This document shows, piece after piece, positions 46,401 through 61,400 of a DNA stretch of 64,000 nt (position 1 is the first letter of the stretch; every line of letters begins with the position of its first letter). Below the pieces are notes generated by a model. That model did not search any database. It worked only from the letters and a program-made list of their open reading frames with translations, and was not told the DNA's origin. Source of the stretch: Lycorma delicatula (lineage: Eukaryota > Arthropoda > Insecta > Hemiptera > Fulgoridae). Where the stretch lies: contig NC_134455.1 of NCBI RefSeq assembly GCF_047948215.1, positions 160,500,575 through 160,564,574 on the forward strand, in the 5' to 3' direction. The position numbers and the translations under genes are program-made.

Positions 46401-49400
46401 TTATAGTCACCTTGAAGGACAATTGGTTCAATAAGATCAACTCTGGTTTCAAGTTTGTATTCATCCCAGTTTGTGCTAGAAATCAAAATAAATATATGAA
46501 TTTATCACACAGTAAATATTTTTGGGTTAAAAGATTAGAACAGAACAGTATCATATACAGCTCATATAAGAAAATCTTTATAAGATTAAATCCAAATGAA
46601 TTCCTAATATTATTTCAGTGGTTGAAAATAAATGTTACTATTAAAAATTATTTTTATGATTGAAATAATCTTTAAGTAAACTTAAAATAAAATTTAAAAT
46701 ATTGTAGTAATAAAATTGCAGTAGTTATTATTTATTTCTTTTTCTTTTTAATTTTTAGATTTTATTTTAATAATTCTTTTCTGCATGATCATTTTTACCA
46801 GTGCACAATTCTATCCACACTGCTTAATGTTGAATTTTAAAAACACTTACTCAACAGATCTTAGGACAAGACTGCCAATTCCTGTCATATTTATATTAAT
46901 AAATGTTAAATCAATGCTGACTGGGCCAGACCCTTGCTTTATACCCAAATTCATTATATTTAATGGATCAATGGGCAGTACTCCTAAGCTGGGGATACCT
47001 GCAACAAAAAGATTTTTTTTCAAAGAACTGTTAGTAATGTTTGTTTTTACTTCTTAAATTAAAACATAAATAAATTGAACTGCAGCGTAATTTAATGTTT
47101 GTTCTACTTTTCTAGGTTTCAGTGAATGATAACCATCATGATTAATTCTTTTTATTCAAGTTTTGATTTTTTTTAATAAATATAAATAAAGAGCTATGGT
47201 AAATGGTTGTTGAAAAAATTATTGTAAAACAAAAATTAAATAAATATTAATTGACAAATAAACAATACTTACAAAACACTTACTTAATTTTTACTTATTT
47301 TTTTAAGTATAATTTTCTCTTAAAGTCTGCTGATAATGATTGTTAAATAAACAAAATAGCCACCTGTTTTTATATTTTAATTAAAATATTTGTACATGGT
47401 TTTTGAGAATAATCTTGCTTTCAAATCTTTTTCTTACTGAAGTTAAAAATTTCATCCTCTCAGACTACTGCGCAGTCTGAAACTGGATGTAAAAAAAAAA
47501 TTATTTTGAATCTCATCAAAACCATCATTATTCTAGTAACTATACTACTTTGTTTTATTCTGATTTGAAAAACATTTTGAAGCCCAAATCACACATTGCT
47601 GTCTCTCTATCATAGCACAACATCTTGTAAAGTATGCATAGGGTAAGCATGGGATTGTGTCCACTATGAAGCCATTGACAGGAATGATAAAATTTTTGCT
47701 TTCAAAAACATTTAGTGTTACAAGGGGTGAATCAATCAGCTTTTTTTATACTACTTTAAAAAATTGTCTAATTGGAAACAGCTTCTAAACTGTAATGAAA
47801 TAAAACGACTTTATCATAAAATAGAGTCAAGATTTGAAAAAGTTCCTCATAGAAACAAATCACAAATACACTTAACATAAACAAAAAAGATACTCTCCAT
47901 TTAAGAAAGGACCACATCTTATCATACTTGAAAGATATTATATATATATATATATATATCTTATGAATATTCCAGAAGACTCCAGATCCCATGCAGCTTT
48001 CTGGATTTGGAGCCTGTAGGCAGCTGCATCCTTTGTTCATGACATGTGAGTGAGGTGTATTCTTGTTTCAGACTCAGGCCTACCATACCTGAGATGTGTG
48101 GTTAATTGAAACACAACCACCAAAGACACCAGTATCCACAATCTAGTATTCAAGTCCGAATAAAAACAACTATCTTTATTAGGATTCAAACCTAAGAACT
48201 CTCGACTTTGAAATCAGCTGATTTACAATAATGAGTTTTACCACTAGGCCAACCCGATGAGTTCTTGAAGGATATGAAATATATAAACATACAGTATAAT
48301 ATGATAGAGAAAGAAGAAAAAATAAATACAGGACATCATGAGCTACACTTCATCAGATTTTCCAATTATATGATAATCATAACCAATGAGAACAAAACAC
48401 CCTGAGATAATGGTGTCAAAGAAGAAATGGGGAAGTGTAGAATAAAATTAAACATGAGGGAAACAAATACTATGAGGATAAACACTACAGAGAATATGAT
48501 TAAATAAATTTAAAAAAATAAAGAAAAGAACAAGTAAAAAATAAAAAATATTTGTGGGAAGTATGTTAATGGAGAATTGAAAGAATGAAGTATAATCACA
48601 ATAAAACAATTATAATTGAAGCCTTTAACTAGGATAAATGAGGATAATTCAACACCATGCATTTATAGCTGAGAAAAACACTGGACAAATGCTGCATGTT
48701 GATCTTCAATTGAATGGGTGTGAAATATAAATTCATAAATGATGGGAATACAGAGATAGAAGAACAATTGCTAACATTTACAAGAACCAAACAGCAACAG
48801 TAATAATTGAAGAACATAAGAAAGAAGCTGTAATAAGAAAGGGAGTCCGACAAGGATGTTCCCTATCCCCGTTACTTTTTAATCTTTACATGGAACTAGC
48901 AGTTAATGATGTTAAAGAACAATTTAGATTTGGAGTAACAGTACAAGGTGAAAAGATAAAGATGCTATGATTTGCTGATGATATAGTAATTCTAGAGAAA
49001 AAAGGATTTAGAAGAAACAATGAACGGCATAGATGAAGTCCTACGTAAGAACTATCGCATGAAAATAAACAAGAACAAAACAAAAGTAATGAAATGTAGT
49101 AGAAATAACAAAGAACGACCACTGAATGTGAAAATAGGAGGAGAAAAGATTATGGAGGTAGAAGAATTTTGTTATTTGGGAAGTAGAATTACTAAAGATG
49201 GACGAAGCAGGAGCGATATAAAATGCCGAATAGCACAAGCGAAACGAGCCTTCAGTCAGAAATATAATTTGTTTACATCAAAATTTAATTTAAATGTCAG
49301 GAAAAGATTTTTGAAAGTATATGTTTGGAGTGTCGCTTTATATGGAAGTGAAACTTGGACAATCGAAGTATCTGAGAAGAAAAGATTAGAAGCTTTTGCA

Positions 49401-52400
49401 ATGTGGTGCTATAGGAGAATGTTAAAAATCAGATGGGTAGATAAAGTGACAAATGAAGAGGTATTGCAGCAAATAGATGAAGAAAGAAGCATTTGGAAAA
49501 ATATAGTTAAAAGAAGAGACAGACTTATAGGCCACATACTAAGACATCTTGGAATAGTCGCGTTAATATTGGAAGAACAGGTAGAAGGAAAAAATTGTGT
49601 AGGCAGGCCACGTTTGGAATATGTAAAACAAATTGTTAGGGATGTAGGATGTAGGATGTAGGGGGTATACCGAAATGAAACGACTAGCGCTAGATAGGGT
49701 ATCTTGGAGAGCTGCATCAAACCAGTCAAATGACTGTAGACCAAAAAAAAAAAATCAACCACTCATGACTGGAAGTTAAATATTAAATTTTATTATCTAT
49801 AAAATTTCTCTCCCTGCTTGCAGTCTGCTTCTAACACTGAATCCCATTCTTCAACTCTGTTGATCTACAGGAAGCATTAGTTTTGGCTACTGGAATTTTA
49901 TTCACACTTAACACCCTTTTGTTTCCAAGATGCTATTACTAGACATCATAGGAATCATGGAACCATCAGGTTTTAACAGATACACTTATTTACTCTTATA
50001 TTTATCTATCTTAATATTTCAGGTAGGGGATTCCTCTTTTCTTTCAAATTTCATTACATTTTTCATTATTTTTTATGATAAAATCTTATTTTTATCTAAG
50101 CATTGTATTCATTCAATCAGTAATTCTTTTGACTCATCTTTGGTCTCCACCAAAAGAACAATATCATCAGAAACACCTTATTATTTGTTATTAGATTACT
50201 TCAGTAACTATTCTCATAATATCCTTCAGTTATTTCCATTAACTGTCCTTCCAATAACTGTTCTTTAAATTCCTACATACCCTCTTCAGTAGTAGGCTGA
50301 GAAAAAAAGCTTCTTTTGTAATTTAATGAAAAAGTAAAACAAGGTTTTTTCTAAATTTCAAATGAAGTTTGTTAAACAATATTTGTGTCATTTTGATCTA
50401 CCACGTTTTGTTATTTTTTAGCTAAAAATCATAATTTTTGCTATAGAACTTAAGTTTTCTGGACGAAAACTGTGATAAATGATTTTCATAGGTCTCTATT
50501 TTAATCAGCTTTTTACTGCTAAGAGAGTTTTGTAGAGACCAAAACAAATGGTAATCTGATGGTGCTGGGTCATGACTACAGATCAAATCAAAATTTTCCA
50601 GCTAAGCTCTCTTAATTTTCAATGGATCACACAAGATGTGTGGGTTCTGGCATTGACGTAATAAAAACACATTTTTCCTACTGATCAATTTTGGTCACTT
50701 TATCTCAACTGCATGGTATAATCTTTCCAGTTGTTGACAATAGAGGTTAAAATCAATTGTTTAACCAGGTGGCAGCAGCTGATAGTGAAAAATTCCTTTC
50801 CAATCCCACCACATACACGCCATCACTTTTCTTGGCATCAATACTGGCTTTGCCAGTCGTTACGAAGCTTCACCTTGATTCAACACTGTTATTCATTTTT
50901 CATTGCCTGTAATGAGTCATTTCAAAAATGGTTCAATTTCATTCCATTTTGATTGATGATTTACAGGTGGAAATTCAATCCATTAAATTTTTCATTGTTA
51001 AATGATGTGGGCTCATCGAGCTGGTCTAGTGATTAACTCATCGCAAATCAGTTGTTTAACAGCTGATTATCAAAGTTAAAGATTGTGAGGTTTGTATCCT
51101 GGTAAAAGCTAATTGATTTTAAGTAGATTTGAATACTAGACAGTGGATATCGGTGTACTTTGGTGGTTGGGAATAGTTAGCCTGAGTCTATGCAAGATTT
51201 ACACCTCATTTACATTTCATACATGTTCACTAGTTGAACAGATTGCAATGTACACATGAGGAAAAAATTAATGTGGCATTCAAACATCGACATTTTTTTA
51301 TCCACCTTCTTCAAATGGTATAAAACTGTTTAGCGGTCGATGTTTAGTTCGTTTCTGATATTACGGCTACTAATGTGGATTTGCCCATAATCATCACAAA
51401 TTATTTTAGCAACCTGAATTACATTCTTCCCTTTTTGTAATAAAATTTCAAAATTTAACGAATCTCTTCTTTTGTTTTTACATATTTACAAGACACAATA
51501 ACTTTTAAATAAATAAACTAATAAAATCATAACGTTTATAAAAATACTCAGTGACATGTCACCTTTCAAAAGCACACAAGTTTTGCCAGATTTAATTAAT
51601 ATCACCAGAGTTATGTGATCCTAAAGCCATCTACTAAGAAAATATGAAGAAACCTTTTCCCAATCCAATACATAAATTGAAAAGCAATGACAAATCTGTA
51701 TTCTTGCATCACTCACTTTTGAAATTGTCTCCTTTCTTCAGCTTCTGCTATTATTATTGCTACCTGATTCTCATGTAAGTTGTAAATAAATCTTCTTTTT
51801 CTACATTTTACTCGAGTTCTCCTTTAAGTTTCAAACATTTTATACCATTTATATTATAAAATTCCTTCTCCAAAACTCCCATGCATGTGGCTTTATTTTT
51901 TTTATTGAGAAACTATATTTGGTCGTTAATAAAGTTGTAAGCCAATGTCTGAGTCACTATTATAGAAAGCAACTTAGTAATATATGTTCAATCAGGCAAC
52001 CATACCCAAAAGTATTGTCACTGAATAATACAAATTACTGTATTATAATACAACAAAAAGAAGACTTATTGAATTACTAACTATGCCCACTATTGAACAC
52101 ACTTTACATGCAAGATCATGCCTAATAAAATTATTTCCTGTTTCCATATGAAGCATGTGTCAAAATATGTGAAATATTTTTCTCTTCTTTCTCCTTTAGT
52201 TCATTCATTAATTTCTTTTATTAGCCACCAGATATTTTTGATAAGATCTACACAAAATGCCTTGCATGAACATTTTATTAAACAAACACAAAGCAAAATA
52301 ATTTATTATCTCAAATTTATTCACTGATCAGCAAAATGAGATTTTCTTTTAAAAAAATAATAGGTTAATCATAACCCAGTTACCTAAGTTTATCAAAGTA

Positions 52401-55400
52401 TAAATAATTAATGATGTTCCTCATGGGTGTATCTTATTTTTTGGATCCATCTTGCAACTTTGATTTTACAACTGCTCTTTTTAGAGTTATTAGCCCATTA
52501 AGAGGTTAGATTATAAAAAAAAAATAAAGTTAAAAATTCAAGAAGTATTTCACTGACATTATGTACATATATTCCATAACTAATGCCATGCTTTTATGCA
52601 GTGTCATCATTTTATTAAAGTTTTTTTTTGCAATATAAGTGAAGTACTATTTGCTTATTTATATTAATATTTCATACGAGGAATTTGATTGCATTACAAC
52701 CTGAAAACATTTTATTGATCATGCTCATGTACTATTCGGTATAATTAATTAATTTATTAGTTAATAAAACATTTATTAATAATTTTATTTAGACTAATAT
52801 ACAGTGTCCTATGAAGAAACGGAAAATTTTCCAGGATATGTTCTACTGGTGAAAATAATGAAAAGAGTTCATATAAACATAGATTTGGAAACGTTTTGTT
52901 TTCGAGATATGGCTAGCGAAAGATTTCGCCCGGATTTCAGCTCTTTTAATTAAAAGAAGCCCTATTGTAATTTTTGGATCCCAAATTAAGAAGTAAAATT
53001 GGTGGTTTCTTATACAATTTGAGCTGGGGGGGAAGTAGGATTAAACAACTCCCAGAACTGTAATTCCAGTAGTTTTTTAAGATATCCAACGTAAAACACA
53101 AAATTCGGTGTCGAAAAACAAGTTTTTTTTAGGTTTGTAGTAAAATAGCTTTGTTAAAGGACTATTAAATGCGGACGATTTAGTATCAAAACTTATAGGG
53201 AATTTAATTCTGAGAAAATTAATGTAAATACGGCAAATTAAAAGTAAATAAAAATGTTAAGAATAGCTTTTTATTGAAGAAAAACAGACGAAAAAAAGCT
53301 CGTGTGTACTTATACACGCACGTAAGAAGTTATACTTCTTTGGCGTGAATAAAAAATAATTTTTTTACGCATTCAAGCAGATTTGAACTGAGTCAAACAA
53401 TTGATAGACAACATTAAATACCTTGAATAAAAGTTTGAATAAATTACTCTGTAACTGTTTTATCGAATGCAAATAGCAGTGTATTCTCTCCCACGATCTA
53501 GTGGGGGAACTGGCTAGTGGTCTGGGAGCTGATTTCTTGATCACGACGGAGCCTAATCGGTTTACAGACGCAAAGAGAGATTGGTGCTCAGATATGGCGG
53601 GAGATGTTGCCATACGCAATATCAGTGGCAGATGGGGCTTTCAATTGTTTCATAAAGATCAGGGTATCGTAGCTATTGAACTGACAGACGCTGTTTTGAT
53701 ATGGGCTTATATCAGCCCAAATTGCGATTATCAAGACTTCGAAAACTATATGTGGAGTCTTCATGATGTCATCACAAGATTCCCGAAATAGGTCATCCAG
53801 ATCGGTGACCTTAATTGTAAGGCAGTTCTTATACGAATAGAAGAGACGAAGTCCTGACAGAATTGATGGTGTCTACTGGTTTATACTGTTTAAATGATCA
53901 GACCCCTACATTTGAAGCGATATGGCATCAGTCCGTGCTGGACTTGACCATCTTGGGTGGTGGCTGGGACCACTCCAGCTGCAGCTGGAGGGTCCTGCAG
54001 AATGAGACTGCCAGTGAACATCTTGCCACGATGTTAGAGATCGAAGACCTCCTAACTAGAACAGCTGGAGTGCAGAGACCACCGCAGACAGCTGGCAGAT
54101 GGTCGAAGGCTGTCACCTGAAGTTCTTCAAGAGATAAATACAAGAGATTGCAAAAATACCAAAGGCAGTGGGTAGGCATCATCCGGTGTATTGGTGGACT
54201 GAAAATATTACTCAACTTAGGAGGAACCTACAACGGTTTAACGCATAAAGCAGCGGTTGAGAGTGGCTGGTGGTGAAGATTATGAAGAGGCTGCCAGGAG
54301 TTATGTCAATGCGAGACGCGTTCTGAACTACGTGATTAAAAAGTCAAAAGAGATGAAATGGCGAGAGTTATGTGGCGAACTCGACGCAGATCCGTGGGGG
54401 CGAGCCTATCGGATTGCAATGAAGCGGTTTGGTAGGCGATTACCCGTCCTCACGGAAGAGTCGGCTTCTAGACAGGTATCTTAACTCTTCAATAGGGAGG
54501 AGAATGGTTTAACCGAAATCGTAGAATGTGATCGTAAGAGATTCACGCAGGAGAAAATAGTCAAAGCGATTCATCTGCTACGTGATCTCAAGAGACTTGA
54601 TGGAATACCAGCTGCGGTCTTAAAAGGTCTAGCCAGTAAAATGCCCTGGGAGATGACCGACATTGCTAATTTCGGTCTTGAGGCCAAAAGCTTTCCCAAG
54701 TGTTGGAAGGATTCAAGGTTGGTCTTCCTTCCGAAATCTGCTGAAAACGTGCCTAATGTTGATTATAGACTACTATGCTTAATTAACAACATGGGGAAGG
54801 CCGTGGAAAGGATGCTAGCGTCTAGTATGATTGAGGAGCTTAATGCGGTCGCTGGCATTCATACAAGTCAGTACAGCTTCTGGAAAGGACGGTCCACGGT
54901 GCAAGCTATTCAGAAAGTGGTTAGCACGTCTGTTGCGGAAAGAAGGAGCACCTGAAGGACCAGGAAAATACCCACGATCATTATGCTGGATGTACGTAAT
55001 GCGTTCGGGTCTGTTACCTCTCTCTTTTTCCTGTTTAGCCTCCGGTAACTACCGTTTAGATAATTCTTCAGAGGATGAATGAGGATGTTATGTATGAGTG
55101 TAAATGAAGTGTAGTCTTGTACATTCTCAGTTCGACCATTCCTGAGATGTGTGGTTAATTGAAACCCAACCACCAAAGAACACCGGTATCCACGATCTAG
55201 TATTCAAATCCGTGTAAAAATAACTGGCTTTACTAGGACTTGAACGCTGTAACTCTCGACTTTCCAAATCAGTTGATTTGGGAAGACGCGTTAACCACTA
55301 GACTAACCCGATGGGTCCGGGTCTGTTACCTGGGATTCAATAATGACATTTCATAATGCATTTCAGTGAAAGCATTAAATATTTGGGTGTCAGGATTGAT

Positions 55401-58400
55401 AAATCCTATAAGTTTACCCAACACATTCTTAACTCTTACGCGAGATCCGAGAAGACTTTTAAATCGTTGAACATGCTGCTTTCTACTCAATCTGCTCCGA
55501 GAGCTTCCAAGAGAAGTGTCAACAGTTATGTCTTCTGTTCTGTATGCTGTATCGGTTTGAGACGCCGCCGTAGATGTTAAAAGAAATTTAACTCGTCTTC
55601 AAAGTTTACATCGCCGTACGTTGTTGGCCGTGATATGTGGATGTCGGACCGTTTCATTTGACGCAGCCTGTTTGCTAGCTTCAGCCCCGCCAATTGAGCT
55701 GCAAGTGAAATAACGAATGAAGCGATATGAAGGTATGAGGAAACGTGATGCGATGGAGGTTACGAAAAATTCCTGGAAAATGAAGGAATTCCTGGAATGA
55801 AGGAATGAAGGATAGGTGGAGGTTCTAATTGTATCAGGCGGCTAATTACAGACATAGATCTTTGGCTAAATAGGAATCATGGCGAAATGAATTTCTTCAT
55901 GATACAAATGTTAACAGGTCATGGAACTTACGAGTATTATATGCATAGGTTCGGCAGACGTAGTTCTTCCTGTTGCATATATTGTAATAGGGTGGATACT
56001 GCGGAACATAAATCTTCCAGTGTGAAGAATGGCGCGTTTTACGTAGGCAGACTGGCCTGGATGGGCTCCAGCCAGAGAATTTTATACGTTTTATTCTGAC
56101 ATCACATGAAAATTGGAGGGCTTTTAATTCGTTTGCCACTAAGTTGCTACGCAATAAAGTCGAGGATGGGCGCGGGCGTGGATTTTAGTGTTAGTGAAGG
56201 GCGGATAGTCGTGGTCGTGAGGGTTGGCATGCCGAGGTGTGTCGGTTACAATGATCGACCATGGACAACAGGATCCTTAGGCTGAGATGGGGCAAAATAA
56301 AAGACCCAGACCCGGCTGCTGGGTTGGGAGGCCGGGGGCGACTTGGTCAAGCCCGGTTCTCCCTGCTCAGTGGTTAGAGGCATGAAGCATTAAAAACTAT
56401 AGACCGAGACCCGGTCTCAGGGGAGAGGCCCAGGAACAACATAGTCGGGTCACCTCTTCTCAGAGATTAGAGGTAGGCGATAAAAAAGATCCGCCGCGGT
56501 GGGGGGCTAAACTGCCATGCCGGATGTACTGCCGGTAGGTGGGGAGCCCCTTTTAGAGTTGAAGGACGCTCTCTTGGGCTGAACTTTACTTGATTGTATA
56601 TCTGGCCCAGGGGAGTAAGGAATAATGAAAAAAAAAAAGTTTGTGATATAAAAGTATATATATATATATATATATATATAAATACTTAGGTCCAGTATGT
56701 GAATGATATGATTGTGTTTATGTTTATAGTGCTTTAGAGTGCATGAAAGCATGACAATGGCTTCATTAAATAAAAGTAAAAAGGTAGTCATAAAGTCAGT
56801 TTTTACTAAGATACATGATGCTGAATTATTCATAAACAAAATTACTTATTTAATGGGTGGAACGTTGCATAGATCACGTAGGCTATGAAACTAGTGGGTA
56901 ATTATGAACAAGTTAATTTGTCCTTAGAAAATTTAGTACTTCTGAAATTGTATTAATAAATTTTTATTGTATAAAAAATTTATATATATCAATCCTTTTG
57001 ACAAGTAATTAACATCATCATTGATTATGTAGCTGTTCTGTAATGCTACTGGCCCTAAGTGCATGTTCAACTAAATGTCTTTAATTTAAAAAATTTTTTA
57101 AATGTTTTAATTATTATTAAATTGAATAAATTGGTAGTGCTAACTGATTACTTTATTTATTGGTGTTTAATCATTCATATATTACAGGAATAAAAGCATG
57201 AGATGTGACAATATTAACTGCCAAAATGGAATTAGACTAGATCCTTTAAAAAATTATATAACTGCAAAATAATTAATTAACCATCATTTACATACTAAAC
57301 AAATCTTAAAATGTTATAATAAAAATAAAAAATGTAAAATAAAATTTTACATAAAACAGTTACTTCATTTACTAACTGGCAAAACAGTACTTGAAACATT
57401 TTTCCCACAAAGAGGTACGTTAACTTACTACTTTATAATATTTAGTACAGATATTACAAAGACTAATATCTGGTAAAGATATTAATAGACTGGTACAGTC
57501 TATCTTACAGCTGTCATGTATGCATCTGATATACAAGCAGCAAGAGTCAGAGTTGCTTTCTCTAGGTGTAACAATGTTCATTGCATACCAGTTCATAAAA
57601 TGAACAGAATGAAGGCATCAAATTGTAAGGCTGAACATCACCTGCATTTCAATGGGTTTGACATGATAATATGCTACAGTATATACAGCTCAGTGAAGAA
57701 AGCAACAGAAAATCATCTCATTCACTTTTACTAGCAACCTTGGCACGGGATGTTTGTCATTCCTGGAAATGGTCACACCACTTTCAGGAGTGACTATTGT
57801 CTTAAGCCATGCTATTTGTTAGCCTAAAACCATTTGCTTATGGCTCCGAACACATTTAAAGCAAATAAATTAAGGCAATCATGACAAAGCACATCGTCAT
57901 CTTTACAATTATAAAAAGAATTCCAATACTACAAAAATGTAATCTAAAGTATAATGATAATCTAATAAATCTACATTAAATAATTACAGTACTATTTACA
58001 AAATCAGTGAAATTTTAAAAAATAACAAAAAAATTATCATCATTCATAATACATATAATCTTACTTAAAATTTCCATTTATTTGATTATTTCATTAAAGT
58101 TTTGTAATTTAACTCTAATTTAATTAAATTTAAAAAAGTTAACTCTTAACTACACACAATTTTAAAACTTCACAAAACATTGAAGTTAATATAGTACCAA
58201 AATATTGTAAATAGTCTTTGAAGAAAACAATTACATCCATCAACACATTTCTCATTAAACATTTTATATCATCACTCAGTTGACCACAGAACTTTACATC
58301 AGCAATGTAAGTACTCTTAGGTGAAGTAATAAAAACTTTTTCTGATGTATAATAATCTTTTTGATGTAATTGTACACTTTATTGTTCTGTTTAAAGAATC

Positions 58401-61400
58401 TCATAATTTAACTCTTTACTTATATATAATTTAGTACCATCAACAGCCTTTATCTATAAAAATTTCCTTAAAATTTCGTATTTGTACTCCTTTTTCTAGA
58501 TTATACTTTAATGTATATATTATCCTAACTCTTTTCCTACAAAATGAAAATTCCGTCAAAAAATTTATATGCGACAGACCCTCCACAATGTAACAGAACA
58601 TGGTAAAGGAGAATGACTTATAATAAATTAAATCACCAAAAGATTATCTGAGTAGAATCAAATCATCCCAAAAAAGTTTAATTTAATTTGAAGTAAATTA
58701 CTTGAAATAAATTTTCAACATAATATTTGCTGAAAATATGTATACTATTACAATTCTAATGAGTTTTGTTATTCAAAATGTTATCAGACTACAATAAAAT
58801 TACTGTAATAATAATTATTTCAATGATCAGATAAATGTGGTTGTAAAGATTGTAGATATAATCAGATTTTGTTATTTAAAGAAAAAAATTTCAAACAGGA
58901 ATCTTTCTCAGATGTTTTGAGGGATAAGAAACTATAGATAAAAAAGAATATTAAATAGGTTGATTTAAAGGTTTTAGATGAGTGGTAAAAAGTGATAGGG
59001 TAGATAAATATTCTGCGATAAGATGAAAAGTTTTTTTTATTCATACTAGTAGTTTATCCGCCGCATTCCTGAACATGGTTAGCATGTTTAAAAACTACAC
59101 CTTCTCAATTGCTGTAAGTCTACTCAGATTCTCTCTGAATAATAATCATTATATTTGTGATTCATGTGTTTTATTTTATACTGAAATGTTACAAAAATAT
59201 TGCTTATTCACTTTGATTGTAATTATCTTAAAATGAGTAATCCCATTTGGAGTAAAAGTGACAGCATTAATTTTACATTCTTATTACAATCATTTAATTT
59301 CACTATATCAGCTTATTATTAACTTCATTTAAAGTGGCTAAAAACTGCCTAAATCAGATTACTCAATAAATCTTGTTTTAAATTTTTTTCCTACAAAGCT
59401 TATTTCAGAAGATACTGTTTGAAAAAAATTAATATTCAATGAACTTTTGTCCACCACTTTAAGAAAAAGTGGATGACCAACTCCTATAAAAAAACGTCTT
59501 GTGCTGCAGATGTTCAGTCAGAAGAGAGTAAGAATAAGTTGACATAAATCAAGCAGGTGCCATTTAAAATGCAGCAAAAAAGAACTAGAATATGGCAGCT
59601 ATAAACAAACTGTCATAAAAAAAGATGATTGTCGCCTTTGTTCTTAAAAAAATTCTTTATTTTCATTTTGAAGTATTTTTTAAAATATTAAAATAATTGT
59701 AATCGATAGTTGCCAGTTTTTTCAATGTAATAATTCAAACTTCATACAAATTATTTGGGATCTTTAATGCTTTGCTTAGGAACTATGAGTAAATTCTGTG
59801 TTAAAATCTAACTCATACTAAACTATCTTCTCTAAATATTTTAACTTGACTGGACTATAAAACAAAAGCCTTGCATTTAATTTTAAGTAAAACACTTTAG
59901 TATTTCACTAAGATATTTTCAGTACTTTTATTGTTTCATATTCATTTATCACCCTGAGAAAAATTATTTTTAACAATCTCTGTGTCATTCAAAGATTAAA
60001 TACAAGTCTTTTTTAATTTATCATGCTTTGTGGAGTACTGTATCTTAATTTACATTTATTGTGTAGGAAAAAATAAGATTAATGGTGTTTTTTTTATCGT
60101 AATACAAAGATTTGTATTAGTTTTTACAAAGATTGATTGTAAAGTCAGTTTTTATTGGCCAGATCTGCTTTTAAGTCAGTTTCATTTGCCTTATACAAAG
60201 GTGATAAAATTTTTACTAAATAAAAGTTTCATGCTACACCCTCATTAATAACAGTAATTAACAAAATAATTTTTCTCAACAGTAACTTCAGGTGTAAGTA
60301 AAATTATAATAATTAAAGCAATAAAATTTCACTAATTTGAAATTCCATTTTTGTAAGTTTATCTAAATTAGCAATTTATTGCAATTTTTTACCTCCTTGT
60401 ATGAAGTAAAGGAAAAAAGTTTTACAATAAATAATAATTCAACAATAACATTAAAAAAAAATCTGATGTGGATATCACATGACTTCCTTGTATGTCTACT
60501 AAATTACATATTCACATTTTTTTTTTTTTTTTAATGAAAAGTACATAAAATTTTATTTAATTAAAAACTTCTGATATTTTTTCATATTTTTTTTAAAATT
60601 GTTATTATTGAATTAACGTTAATCGTATATATATATTTTTATAATCAGAGGTTAATAATTATTAATAAATAAATATACTTAAATTAAAAAAAAAATAGTT
60701 AAAAAAGTCTTCCCCTTGCAAAATAAAATATTTCATTAATTAAAATTTTATTTGAGTATAACTCTGGAACCAATGAAAATAAGCACTATTTATGATATAT
60801 CGTTGAAAAGCTCTCAATGAGGGCTTATTATTGCAGTTAAGAAAAATGTCTAAAATCCAAATTTGTTTGATTTTTGGATTTTTGGACACTTTTGGACCAT
60901 TCGATTGCATTCAAAAGGGGAGGTGCACAACTAGATGTTACAACAGTCCTAAATCTAAAATTTCAACATCCTACTGCAAATCGTTTTTGAGTTATGCGAA
61001 ATACATACACACATACGTACGTACGAACGAGCGTACAGACGTCACGCCGAACTAGTCAAAATGAATATTGTCGTTGAAATCTGAAAACCAAAATTTTTCT
61101 ATTTCAGAATACTTCCTTTACTTCCTTTACGAAGTAAATATATGAAAAAAAAAATCAGAAGTTTTTAGTGAAATAAAATTTTATGTACGTTTCATTTTAA
61201 TTTAAAATCTTTATATAGGTTAATAATCATTAATAAATGAATATATTTAAATTTTAAAAAAAGTTTAAAAAAATATATATGTATATGAGAAGTCGGATTC
61301 GAAACGATGTGTTCATAGTTTCGGATTCGACACGTTCTTACTTACACCACATAACTACTCGTGCAACGTGAAACAAAATTAATATATAAACTAATTCAAA

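Larger units (their letters stand above)
53480..56638 (+). mobile_element. R1-type LINE, broken and partly deleted
   Basis: A GC-richer plus-strand element with endonuclease (53501-54120), linker (54257-54484), RT (54490-55580), a C-terminal zinc-knuckle region (55887-56099) and a long G-rich 3' UTR ending in an A-run (56627-56638). The motif order and C-terminus fit the R1 clade, whose classic members target 28S rDNA. This copy is not in rDNA, so it belongs to a dispersed relative or has lost specificity. A SINE at 55020-55317 is inserted in it. Confidence 0.82.

Noticed and set aside
46412..47057. Plus-strand frames of 83 and 90 codons
   Set aside because: They are the complement of the two JHBP exons and their introns, which have splice sites and family motifs on the minus strand.
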